Positions 39,529 to 47,232 of a DNA stretch of 64,000 bases are shown here, piece by piece. Source of the stretch: Streptomyces sp. 3214.6 (GTDB lineage Bacteria > Actinomycetota > Actinomycetes > Streptomycetales > Streptomycetaceae); NCBI RefSeq assembly GCF_900129855.1, contig NZ_LT670819.1, positions 6,138,001-6,202,000 on the forward strand, written 5' to 3'. Within the stretch, counting starts at the first letter, position 1. The number at the start of each line of letters is the position of its first letter. The notes under the pieces are model-generated. The model was not told the DNA's origin. It saw only the letters and a program-made list of their open reading frames with translations, and did not search any database. Made by a program: the position numbers and the translations under genes.

Positions 39529-40620
39529 TTGGCCTCGGTCGTACCGTCCGACGAAGAGATCCTGAAGGCCGTCGAACGGCACATCTCTCAGCACGGAGCT
39601 CCCGTCGACCTCTCCGGGCCGGGCGCGGCGAAGGTCTCCTGGCGGTCGCTGTTCGAGTTCCACGTCTTCCGCTCCATCGAGAAGCGGTACGAGCAGCAGG
39701 CGAGGGAGAAGGGCAGGTACGAGGACGTCGCGACCCGGGCCACGTACACCGACCTCGACGCCTACCCCGTCGCACCGCCCACCGACCCCGAGCGGACGTA
39801 TCGGACCAAGCTCGTGCGCGAGGGCACGATCGACGAGGAACTATGCGGCGGCTGCGTCGGCGGCAAGAACCCGTGCGGGGTGTGCAAGGGGCGCGGAGGA
39901 ATGCCCTGCCCCGCGCGCGTCGAGTGCGAGGGCTGCCACGGGAGCGTCGACGCGTGCTGGGAGTGCGACGGCACGGGAACGCCCCGCACCCGCCGGGCCC
40001 GGGCCGGGAGTCGGCCCCGCGACCCGGACGCCCAGGAGCGGGTCACCTGCCGACGCTGCAAGCGCCGGGACGTCGCCTGCCCGAGGTGCCACGGCGAGAC
40101 GATGATGACCTGCCCGGACTGCGACGGGACGGCGTCCACGCCCTGCGAGGAGTGCAGGGGCGCGAAACGTGTGGTGCACGACCCGTGCGGCGGCACCGGC
40201 CGCTTCACCGTGTGGACGGAAGGGATCATCGCCCACACCCCGGACCCCGACGAAGTGAAGCTGTCCGGCCCGCAGTTCGCCTGGCTGAAGACGGACAGTC
40301 TCGGTGAGAGGATGCGGGCCGAACTGACCGGCGTCACCAAGAAGCTCCCCGACTTCCTGGAGGACGCCCACCGAGAACTCGTCGTCCCCTACCTGCCCGC
40401 CAAGAAGGGCGAGATACACCGCCGCATGACGTTCGCCTACCTCCCCCTGGCCCGCGTGGAGGTGACCGCTCACCCGGACCGCGTCTACTACGCCTTCCCC
40501 GCAGCCACCGGCATCGAGGTGACCCGCCGCCCCAGCAGAGACCGCGTCAGGGCCCTGGCCTGGGCCGCCGTTGCAGTCGCCGCGCTGGTCACGGTGGTGT
40601 CCCTCACGGTGCTGCGCTGA
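39529..40620 (+). CDS. Tail-anchored multi-CxxC zinc-ribbon protein (DnaJ-like cysteine domain)
   Basis: 363 aa from a TTG that has GAGGGG seven bases upstream; the earlier GTG and TTG codons lack such a site. An N-terminal domain (DEEILKAVERHISQHGAPVD, FEFHVFRSIEKRYEQQAREK) is followed by a cysteine-rich centre (about 105-225) with eight CxxC pairs, several as CxxCxGxG (CGVCKGRGG, CWECDGTGT, CPDCDGTAS). This is like the zinc region of DnaJ, but there is no J domain. The last 20 residues form one span (AVAVAALVTVVSLTVLR), making it a tail-anchored protein facing the cytoplasm. A chaperone-like or redox role is conceivable; none is established. Confidence 0.75.
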   Translation: MASVVPSDEEILKAVERHISQHGAPVDLSGPGAAKVSWRSLFEFHVFRSIEKRYEQQAREKGRYEDVATRATYTDLDAYPVAPPTDPERTYRTKLVREGTIDEELCGGCVGGKNPCGVCKGRGGMPCPARVECEGCHGSVDACWECDGTGTPRTRRARAGSRPRDPDAQERVTCRRCKRRDVACPRCHGETMMTCPDCDGTASTPCEECRGAKRVVHDPCGGTGRFTVWTEGIIAHTPDPDEVKLSGPQFAWLKTDSLGERMRAELTGVTKKLPDFLEDAHRELVVPYLPAKKGEIHRRMTFAYLPLARVEVTAHPDRVYYAFPAATGIEVTRRPSRDRVRALAWAAVAVAALVTVVSLTVLR

Positions 40621-40674
40621 GACCGCCGTCCTTCAGCACGCGCAGGAGGCTCGCGAGGGCCTGGGGCGCGACGG

Positions 40675-40929
40675 CGGTTATCCGGTGCGGCTGGCCACGA
40701 CGAGGACGGCCGCGGCATCCACCTCGTCTCCACCGGTGCCGACACCTGGGGCGTCTGCACCCATGGCCCGGGCCGCGGCAAGGCCACCTGGTTCGAGCTC
40801 GTGGATGCGGACCTCGAGCGGCGGCCGCCCGCGCTGACACGGCTCGCGGCGCGGGCTGACGCGGGTGACTTCGACGTGCTGCTGGAGAAGGGCAACTATC
40901 GAAGCGACTGGCATGAGCCAACGGCATAG
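40675..40929 (+). pseudogene. C-terminal remnant of an ATP-binding (HATPase/anti-sigma-like) protein
   Basis: From about 40699 the plus strand reads DEDGRGIHLVSTGADTWGVC, then PGRGKATWFELVDADLERRP, and ends at a TAG at 40927-40929. GRGxxLV...W and GKxxWFEL are the end of the ATP-binding fold in Streptomyces RsbW-like regulators. The catalytic N and G1 boxes and any start codon are missing. The rest of the 377-bp gap 40621-40997 holds nothing else that I recognise. Confidence 0.5.
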
Positions 40930-40997
40930 TCACTCGTACGGCTGAACGGGCTTCCGTTCGACCACCGGACCTGGGGCGCCTCACTATGTTCGGCCTC

Positions 40998-41903
40998 ATG
41001 GTCAGCTCAGCACACGAGGCGATGCACCAGATCTTCAGGGAGGATCCGGGGCTGTTCGCCCGCGCCCTCCCGAGGGCCGGCATCCCCTTCCCCGAGCCCA
41101 CGGCGATCCGGACCCTCGACACGGATCTCACCGAGATCAAGCCGCTCGAACGCCGTGTGGACACCCTGCTTCGGGTCGACACGGCAGACAGCGGCAGCTT
41201 CCTGCTCGCCGTCGAGGCCCAGAGCAGACCGGACCAGGACAAGCTCAACAGCTGGACGTACTACTTGGCCCACCTCTATGCCAAGTACGCGCTCCCGCCG
41301 ATCCTGCTGGTCGTCTGCGGGGACAAAGCCACCGCGTCCTGGGCGGCGGAACCCATCCGCATCGGTCTTCCCGTCCACACAAGCCTGGCGGTTTTCCCGC
41401 TGGTCCTGGGCCCGGGGAACCTCCCCGCGATCACCGACCCCGACGAGGCGGCCCGGGACCTGCCCCTCGCCGTCTTCTCCGCGCTCGCTCACGCAAAAGA
41501 CCCGGCCCTTCCTGCGATACTGGCAGCGCTGGCGACGGCGCTGACCGGCGCCCATGACAAGACCGCAGAGGACTGGGCCGAATACACCGAGATCGGCCTG
41601 GGCGACGCCCGGGCCCGTCGACTCTGGAGGCAACTGATGAACCTGCCGCCCGCCAGCCGCTTCCCCGGCAGTGGCACTCTCATTGAGGAAACCCGCCTCC
41701 AGGGGCGAGCCGAGGGTGAAGCCAAGGGCCGAGCCGAGGGTCGAGCCGAAGACATCCTCCGCATCCTCGGCCTGCGCGGGGTCGACGTCCCCGAAGACGC
41801 TCGCGAGCGCATCACCTCCTGCACCGACCTGGACACCTTGGGCACCTGGTTCGACCGGGCGCTCACGGCCGTGAACACCGACGAGTTGTTCGAGGGGCCG
41901 TAA
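40998..41903 (+). CDS. Rpn-family PD-(D/E)XK nuclease-like protein
   Basis: 301 aa from the ATG at 40998 (MVSSAHEAMHQIF, the usual start of this Streptomyces family). The core has ERRVDTLLRVDTADSGSFLLA and VEAQSRPDQDKLNSWTYYLA, giving the D ... ExQ pattern of Rpn/transposase_31-type nucleases, then LPPILLVVCGDKATASWAAE. The C-terminus has EGEAKGRAEGRAE, a short repeat common near the end of these proteins, and a terminal helical domain. Rpn proteins promote recombination and have been implicated in phage defence; paralogues are numerous and variable in Streptomyces. It sits beside two gene remnants, consistent with a variable spot. Confidence 0.75.
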   Translation: MVSSAHEAMHQIFREDPGLFARALPRAGIPFPEPTAIRTLDTDLTEIKPLERRVDTLLRVDTADSGSFLLAVEAQSRPDQDKLNSWTYYLAHLYAKYALPPILLVVCGDKATASWAAEPIRIGLPVHTSLAVFPLVLGPGNLPAITDPDEAARDLPLAVFSALAHAKDPALPAILAALATALTGAHDKTAEDWAEYTEIGLGDARARRLWRQLMNLPPASRFPGSGTLIEETRLQGRAEGEAKGRAEGRAEDILRILGLRGVDVPEDARERITSCTDLDTLGTWFDRALTAVNTDELFEGP

Positions 41904-41934
41904 CCAGCGGTCGGCAGGCGGTCGGAACACAGCA

Positions 41935-41967
41935 GGGCGCGGCACGCCCCCACGGCGTGCCGCGCCC
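41935..41967. terminator. Strong bidirectional terminator between the Rpn gene and bglC
   Basis: A perfect 14-bp stem, GGGCGCGGCACGCC and GGCGTGCCGCGCCC, around a 5-nt loop lies midway between the two convergent stops (41903 and 41987). Confidence 0.85.
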
Positions 41968-41986
41968 TTCCCCTACCCCCCGGGGG

Positions 41987-43417
41987 TCAGGTGGTCTCGG
42001 GCTTCGGGAGCGTCCCCGTCCGGGCTGCCTCCCCGTACCACCGGGCGCTCGACTTCGGGGTGCGGGCCAGCGTCGCGTAGTCCACGTACACCGCGCCGAA
42101 CCGCTTTTCGTAGCCGTACGCCCACTCGAAGTTGTCCATCAGCGACCACAGGTAGTAGCCCCGGACGTCCGCGCCGTCGGCGATGGCCCGGTGGACGGCC
42201 GACAGGTGGCCGTGCAGGTAGGCGATGCGCTCCGGGTCGTGGACGCGGCCGTCGGGGTCGGGCTTGTCGTCGTAGGCGGCGCCGTTCTCCGTCACGTACA
42301 GCGGCAGGCCCGGGGCTTCCCGGGTGTAGCGCATGATCAGCTCGTGCAGGCCCGTCGGGTCGATCGTCCAGCCCATCTCCGTGCGGTCGCCGGGCGTCTG
42401 GTGGAAGGCGACGTCGTCGGCGGCCGGCCAGGGGGAGTGGTCGCTCGCGCCGTGGCCGTCCGTGCGCGGGCCCTTCACGGAGGCGTCCGCCGCCGAGACC
42501 AGCGTGGGCGTGTAGTAGTTCAACCCCAGCGCGTCCAGCGGCTGGTTGATGCTGCGCAGATCGCCGTCCAGGACGTACGACCAGTCCGTCAGGGACGAGG
42601 TCGCCGCCAGCAGGGTCTCCGGGTACGCGCCCCGCAGGATCGGGTCGTGGAAGACGCCGTTCGCCAGGTCGTCGATCTTGCGGACCGCCGCGAGATCCGC
42701 CGGGTCGCCCGGGGACAGCGGACGCACCACCGACGAGTTGAGGCTGATCGCCACCGCGTTGCGGGCCGGCATGGCCGCGCGCAGCGCCGAGGTGCCGAGG
42801 CCGTGCGCCAGGTTCAGGTGGTGGGCCGCCTTCAGCGAGGCCGCCGGGTCCGTGCGCCCCGGCGCGTGCACCCCGGAGGCATAGCCGAGGAACGCGCTGC
42901 ACCACGGCTCGTTCAGCGTGATCCAGTTCTCCACGCGGTCGCCGAGCGCCTCCCCGACGATCTGCGCGTACTCCGCGAACCGGTACGCCGTGTCCCGCTC
43001 CGGCCAGCCGCCCGCGTCCTCCAACTCCTGCGGAAGGTCCCAGTGGTAGAGGGTGACGGCGGGCTTGATGCCCTTGGCCAGCAGCTCGTCCACCAGTCGG
43101 CGGTAGAAGTCCAGGCCCACCTGGACCGCGGGACCGCGCCCCGTCGGCTGGACCCGCGACCAGGAGATTGAGAAGCGGTACGCCGTGAGGCCCAGCTCCG
43201 CCATCAGCGCCACGTCGTCGCGGTAGCGGTGGTAGTGGTCGACAGCGATGTCACCGTGCTCGCCGCCGGCCGTCTTGCCCGGCGTATGGCTGAAGGTGTC
43301 CCAGATCGAGGGCGTGCGGCCGTCCTCGCGCACCGCCCCCTCGATCTGGTACGCGGACGTCGCGGCGCCCCAGAGGAAAGCGGGAGGAAAGGTCACCGCA
43401 GTGACGGGCTCAGGCAT
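41987..43417 (-). CDS. bglC: BglC, GH1 beta-glucosidase
   Basis: 476 aa, intracellular. Family 1 motifs: FLWGAATSAYQIEGAVREDG at the N-terminus, acid/base Glu in NWITLNEPWCS, and nucleophile Glu in LPLYVTENGAAYDD. It cleaves imported cellobiose and cello-oligosaccharides to glucose and thereby removes the inducer of CebR. It lies downstream of cebEFG on the same strand but after a 134-bp gap with its own CebR-type operator. That operator supplies the GGGAG ribosome site and abuts the ATG. Confidence 0.95.
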   Translation of the reverse strand: MPEPVTAVTFPPAFLWGAATSAYQIEGAVREDGRTPSIWDTFSHTPGKTAGGEHGDIAVDHYHRYRDDVALMAELGLTAYRFSISWSRVQPTGRGPAVQVGLDFYRRLVDELLAKGIKPAVTLYHWDLPQELEDAGGWPERDTAYRFAEYAQIVGEALGDRVENWITLNEPWCSAFLGYASGVHAPGRTDPAASLKAAHHLNLAHGLGTSALRAAMPARNAVAISLNSSVVRPLSPGDPADLAAVRKIDDLANGVFHDPILRGAYPETLLAATSSLTDWSYVLDGDLRSINQPLDALGLNYYTPTLVSAADASVKGPRTDGHGASDHSPWPAADDVAFHQTPGDRTEMGWTIDPTGLHELIMRYTREAPGLPLYVTENGAAYDDKPDPDGRVHDPERIAYLHGHLSAVHRAIADGADVRGYYLWSLMDNFEWAYGYEKRFGAVYVDYATLARTPKSSARWYGEAARTGTLPKPETT

Positions 43418-43430
43418 GGAAGCGCTCCCA
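43417..43430. promoter_or_regulatory. CebR operator overlapping the bglC ribosome site
   Basis: TGGAAGCGCTCCCA on the plus strand differs by one base from the 14-bp CebR palindrome TGGGAGCGCTCCCA. On the minus strand it provides GGGAG seven bases before the bglC ATG, whose first base is position 43417. Confidence 0.85.
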
Positions 43431-43551
43431 TGAAAGGTCGTCGAGACCGACGAAGGTTGGGGGGAAGTGGTGCGAAGGGGGCCGAGACGGCGGTGACCCG
43501 GCCCCCGGGGAAGTCACGGGCGGGGGGCGTCGTACGGCGGGGCGGGCGTCG

Positions 43552-44469
43552 TCACCCCTTCACCGCGCCCTGCATGATGCCGCCCACGATCTGCTTGCCG
43601 AAGATCGCGAAGACCAGCAGCAGCGGCAGCGTGCCCAGCAGCGCGCCCGCCATGATCAGGGACTGGTCCGGTGTGTAGCCACGGCCCAGGCCCGCGACCG
43701 CGACCTGCACGGTCGGGTTGCCGGTCTGGCTCAGCACCAGGAACGGCCACAGGAAGTCGTTCCAGGTCTGGACGAACATCAGCATGCCGAGCACCGCCAT
43801 CGCGGGGCGTGCCGCGGGGAACACCACGTGCCACACCACACGCCAGCTGCTCGCGCCGTCCACCCGGGCCGCCTCGATGATCTCGTCGGGCAGCGCCTGG
43901 ATGAGGTACTGCCGCATGAAGAACACCCCGAACGCGCTCACCAGCGACGGCAGGATCACCGCCTGCAGCTGATCCGTCCACTCCAGCTTGGCGACCATCA
44001 TGTACAGCGGGATCACGCTCAGCTGCGGCGGCACCATCATCGTGCCGATCACGATCAGCATCAGCGCGCCCCGGCCCCGGAACCGCAGCTTGGCGAAGGC
44101 GAACCCGGCGATCGTCGACAGGAAGACGATCGTCGCCGCCGACGTGCCCGCCACGATCGTCGTGTTGACGAACGCCTTGCCCAGGTTCGCGTCGTTCCAG
44201 GCCACGTCCAGGTTGTGGAAGAGGTTGGAGCCGAACACGAACGGTGGCGGGTTCTGCGCCAGCCGGTTGTTGTCCCGGGAGGCGGCGATCGCCGTCCACA
44301 CCAGGGGGAACAGCGAGCCGATGGTGAACAGGATCAGGATCGCGTACGCGATCGGGCCGCCGTGCATCTGCCCGCCCGCCCGCGCGGACTTCGGCCGGTG
44401 CACCTTGCGGGCCGCCGGCCCGGCGTCCTCGGGTTCCACGGTCTTCGCGGTCGTTGTCGTCGTCGTCAC
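43552..44469 (-). CDS. cebG: CebG, cellobiose/cellotriose ABC permease
   Basis: 305 aa, MalG type, from a GTG with GGAG nine bases upstream. A Thr-rich and basic cytoplasmic N-terminus of about 38 residues precedes six spans. The EAA loop is PDEIIEAARVDGASSWRVVWHVVFPAARP. It is the last gene of cebEFG; together with CebF it forms the channel that would be energised by a shared MsiK ATPase. Confidence 0.93.
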   Translation of the reverse strand: MTTTTTTAKTVEPEDAGPAARKVHRPKSARAGGQMHGGPIAYAILILFTIGSLFPLVWTAIAASRDNNRLAQNPPPFVFGSNLFHNLDVAWNDANLGKAFVNTTIVAGTSAATIVFLSTIAGFAFAKLRFRGRGALMLIVIGTMMVPPQLSVIPLYMMVAKLEWTDQLQAVILPSLVSAFGVFFMRQYLIQALPDEIIEAARVDGASSWRVVWHVVFPAARPAMAVLGMLMFVQTWNDFLWPFLVLSQTGNPTVQVAVAGLGRGYTPDQSLIMAGALLGTLPLLLVFAIFGKQIVGGIMQGAVKG

Positions 44470-44480
44470 GGCCGGTACTC

Positions 44481-45500
44481 CTAACTACTGGCGCGCAGCC
44501 GGCGCGAGATGACGTAGTTGACGATGCCGACCACGATCAGGATGAGGAACATCGTCCAGGCGATCGCCGAGGCCCGGCCCAGGTGCTGGTTCACCCAGCC
44601 CTGCTCGTACAGGTACAGGCCCAGCGTCTGGAACTGGTGCTCCGCGCCGCCCGACGCGCCCTTGTTGGCGTCGAACAGCAGCGGCTCGCCGAAGACCTGA
44701 GAGGCCCCGATCGTCGACACGACGACCGTGAACAGGATCGTCGGCCGCAGCGACGGCAGCGTGACGTGCAGGAACTGCCTCCAGCGGCTCGCGCCGTCCA
44801 GCGCCGCCGACTCATAGAGGTCCTGCGGGATCGCCTGCATCGCGGCCAGATAGATCAGCGCGTTGTAGCCCGTCCACCGCCAGATGACGATCGACGACAC
44901 CGCGATCTGCGACGGCCACTTGTCGTTCTGCCAGTCGATCGCGTCGATCCCGACGAAGTGCAGCGCCCAGTTGATCATGCCGTAGTCGCGCCCGAAGAGC
45001 AGCACGAAGACGAGCGAGGCGGCCGCGATCGACGTCGCGTACGGCGCGAGCATCGCGACCCGGTAGAAGGTCGAGGCCCGCAGCTTGTAGTTGAGGATGT
45101 GGGCCAGGCCCATGGCCATCAGCAGCTGCGGAACGGTGGAGATGATCCCGATCGTCAGGGTGTTCTTCGCCGCGTTCCAGAAGAAGTCGTCGTCGAAGAT
45201 GCGCGTGTAGTTGCGCATCCCCACCCACGTCATGTCGGTGGGCGCGGTCAGCTCCACCTGGTGCAGCGAGGCCCAGCCGGTGTAGAGCAGCGGAAACAGG
45301 CCGAACGCGAGGAAGAGCAGGAAGAACGGCGAGACGAACGCGTACGGGCTCCAGCGGATGTCCCGCTGCCAGCGGCGGGACAGCCGGGCCCGGCGCCGTT
45401 CCTCCGCCTGCGGTGAGACGGCGGGCGGGCGGCCCGGGGCCGCGCCCCCCTCCTTCACGGGGGGCGCGGCGGTGTCGTGGCGGGTGGCCATACGGGTCAC
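44481..45500 (-). CDS. cebF: CebF, cellobiose/cellotriose ABC permease
   Basis: 339 aa, MalF type, with six spans and the EAA loop QDLYESAALDGASRWRQFLHVTLPSLRP. The GTG start overlaps the cebE stop as GTGA; an ATG three codons later is possible. The first 50 residues are a cytoplasmic Pro/Ala/Arg-rich leader. Confidence 0.93.
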   Translation of the reverse strand: MTRMATRHDTAAPPVKEGGAAPGRPPAVSPQAEERRRARLSRRWQRDIRWSPYAFVSPFFLLFLAFGLFPLLYTGWASLHQVELTAPTDMTWVGMRNYTRIFDDDFFWNAAKNTLTIGIISTVPQLLMAMGLAHILNYKLRASTFYRVAMLAPYATSIAAASLVFVLLFGRDYGMINWALHFVGIDAIDWQNDKWPSQIAVSSIVIWRWTGYNALIYLAAMQAIPQDLYESAALDGASRWRQFLHVTLPSLRPTILFTVVVSTIGASQVFGEPLLFDANKGASGGAEHQFQTLGLYLYEQGWVNQHLGRASAIAWTMFLILIVVGIVNYVISRRLRASS

Positions 45501-46828
45501 TTGTCCAGGTTGTTGTCGATGGTCTTGGTCGCCGCGTCCCAGGCGTCCGCCGCCGACTTGCCCTTCGTCACCAGGATGACGCCGTTGTCGCTCAGACCCT
45601 GCATGATGATCTGGTCCTTCGGGCCGATCACCTGGACCGGGGCGGCCTTGGCGGCCTCGGCGAAGATCGTGCCGATGTTCTGCTCACCGGTCATCTGGTT
45701 CTTCGCGCCGGTGACTTCGGGCATCGTGTACGTGCTCGGCGCGCTCGGGAAGTTGCCCTGCACCTTGAACAGCTTCGCCTGCTGCTCGGGCGCGGTCAGC
45801 CAGGCGGCCAGCTTCTCGGCCTCCTTCACGTGCTTGCCGCTGGAGGGCACGCCCAGGAAGGCGCCGCCCCAGTTGCCGGACTTCGGCGCCACCGCGACGG
45901 CCCACTTGCCGGACGACTCGGGCTTCGACTTGCCCTTGATCGTGCCGAGCATCCACGGCGGGCAGGCGATGGTGGCGAACTTGCTGTTGGCGATCGTCGT
46001 GTCCCAGGTCTGCTGGAACTGCGTCTGGGGCTGGACCAGGCCCGCCTCGGCGGCCTTGGCGGTCAGGTTGAAGCCGGCTTTGATGGCGGGGTTCGACTTG
46101 TAGATGATCTCGCCGGAGGAGTCGTAGAACTTCTCCTTCTCACTGCTGAGGACCGCGTTGAGCAGCCCGCCGGGGGAGTCCATGAAGTACGTGCCCGAGG
46201 GCGCGTTCTTCTTGTACTGCTCGCCGACCGAGATGAACTTGTTCCAGTCACCCGCCCACAGTGCGCCGACCGCCTTGGGGTCGGTGGGCAGACCGGCCTG
46301 CTTGAAGAGGTCCGTGCGGTAGCACAGGGCCATCGGACCGACGTCGGTGCCGAGGCCGATCGTCTTGTTGTCCTTGGCCGTGGCCTGTGCCCACTTCCAT
46401 CCCAGCCAGTTGCTCTTGCTCACCCCCGAGACCTTGGACATGTCCTGGAACTTGCCCGCCTGGGTCGCGACGACCTCGGCGATGTTGGCCACTTCGATGG
46501 CCTGGACGTCCATCAGGCCGCTGTTGGTGGTCAGGTGGTTGACGAGCGCGGGGTAGTAGTTCTCGTTCCGCTCGACGACGTTCTCGGCGATCTTGATGTT
46601 CGGGTTGAGCTTCTCGTACTCGGCGTAGAGTCCGGCTTCCTTGTAGCCGAAGGTGCCGAAGAGGCCCAGCGTGATCGTGGTCTTGCCCTTGCCGCCGCCC
46701 GACGACGCGCCGTCCGAGGCGTTGTCGTCGCCGCTGTCGTCGGCACAGCCGGCCAGCAGACCGGCGCCCAGTGTCGCGACGGTCGCGAGGACTACCGCCC
46801 GGCGGGCGGTTCGGGTACGTGCTCGCAT
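45497..46828 (-). CDS. cebE: CebE, cellobiose/cellotriose-binding lipoprotein
   Basis: 443 aa from the ATG with a CAGGAGG ribosome site. A signal peptide with lipobox (LGAGLLAGC) is followed by an Asp/Ser/Gly linker and a family 1 receptor: TTITLGLFGTFGYKEAGLYA, DVQAIEVANIAEVVATQAG, GPMALCYRTDLFKQAGLPTD and CPPWMLGTIKG. It captures cello-oligosaccharides, which in Streptomyces act as signals of cellulose availability. The CebR operator lies 118 bp upstream. Confidence 0.94.
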   Translation of the reverse strand: MRARTRTARRAVVLATVATLGAGLLAGCADDSGDDNASDGASSGGGKGKTTITLGLFGTFGYKEAGLYAEYEKLNPNIKIAENVVERNENYYPALVNHLTTNSGLMDVQAIEVANIAEVVATQAGKFQDMSKVSGVSKSNWLGWKWAQATAKDNKTIGLGTDVGPMALCYRTDLFKQAGLPTDPKAVGALWAGDWNKFISVGEQYKKNAPSGTYFMDSPGGLLNAVLSSEKEKFYDSSGEIIYKSNPAIKAGFNLTAKAAEAGLVQPQTQFQQTWDTTIANSKFATIACPPWMLGTIKGKSKPESSGKWAVAVAPKSGNWGGAFLGVPSSGKHVKEAEKLAAWLTAPEQQAKLFKVQGNFPSAPSTYTMPEVTGAKNQMTGEQNIGTIFAEAAKAAPVQVIGPKDQIIMQGLSDNGVILVTKGKSAADAWDAATKTIDNNLDK

Positions 46829-46880
46829 TGCGTCCTCCTGTTGCCCTGACGTGCCGACCCCCCGGCCAACTGCATTGTTG

Positions 46881-46898
46881 GGCCCGTTAGTTACTCGC
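46881..46898. repeat. GGCCCGTTAG(C)TAAC motif, copy in the cebE leader (second copy 47037-47055)
   Basis: GGCCCGTTAGTTACTCGC at 46881-46898 is nearly repeated at 47037-47055, where it contains the perfect palindrome GTTAGCTAAC. The two copies flank the CebR operator, one in the cebE leader and one upstream of cebR. The role is unknown. Confidence 0.5.
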
Positions 46899-46945
46899 TG
46901 CGGCTCGGGCGGGGAACGTGCGGGATGTGTATGTGTCAGGTACCG

Positions 46946-46959
46946 TGGGAGCGCTCCCA
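46946..46959. promoter_or_regulatory. CebR operator upstream of cebE
   Basis: A perfect 14-bp palindrome, TGGGAGCGCTCCCA, identical to the known CebR consensus, in the gap between the divergent cebE and cebR. The remainder of this 404-bp gap holds two copies of a GGCCCGTTAG motif. Confidence 0.92.
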
Positions 46960-47232
46960 CAAGTGATGTGTTGAAGAGTCGTCGGTTCGGGCGGGGGTGT
47001 CAAGGGCGGGGACCCGGAGAGATGCGTTCAGTTATCGGCCCGTTAGCTAACTCGCCGGGACAGCGCTTTCCCGCCAGGGGGGCCGAGTTGGGCCCGGCGC
47101 GCGCGGGGCGCCGACGGCTCGCGCGGTGGTTCCGGGGCGCGCGCCGCCCGGCGACGGCGGCCCGACCGGGCCGGATCGGACAGGACTGTTAGATTCCAGG
47201 CCAGCGCGAACAACGGCGGGAAGGCGGAGCCC

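Noticed and set aside
40604..41248. Minus-strand frame over 40604-41248
   Set aside because: Ser/Arg-rich antisense of the Rpn-type gene and the HATPase remnant, with no motif; the plus-strand readings are coherent.
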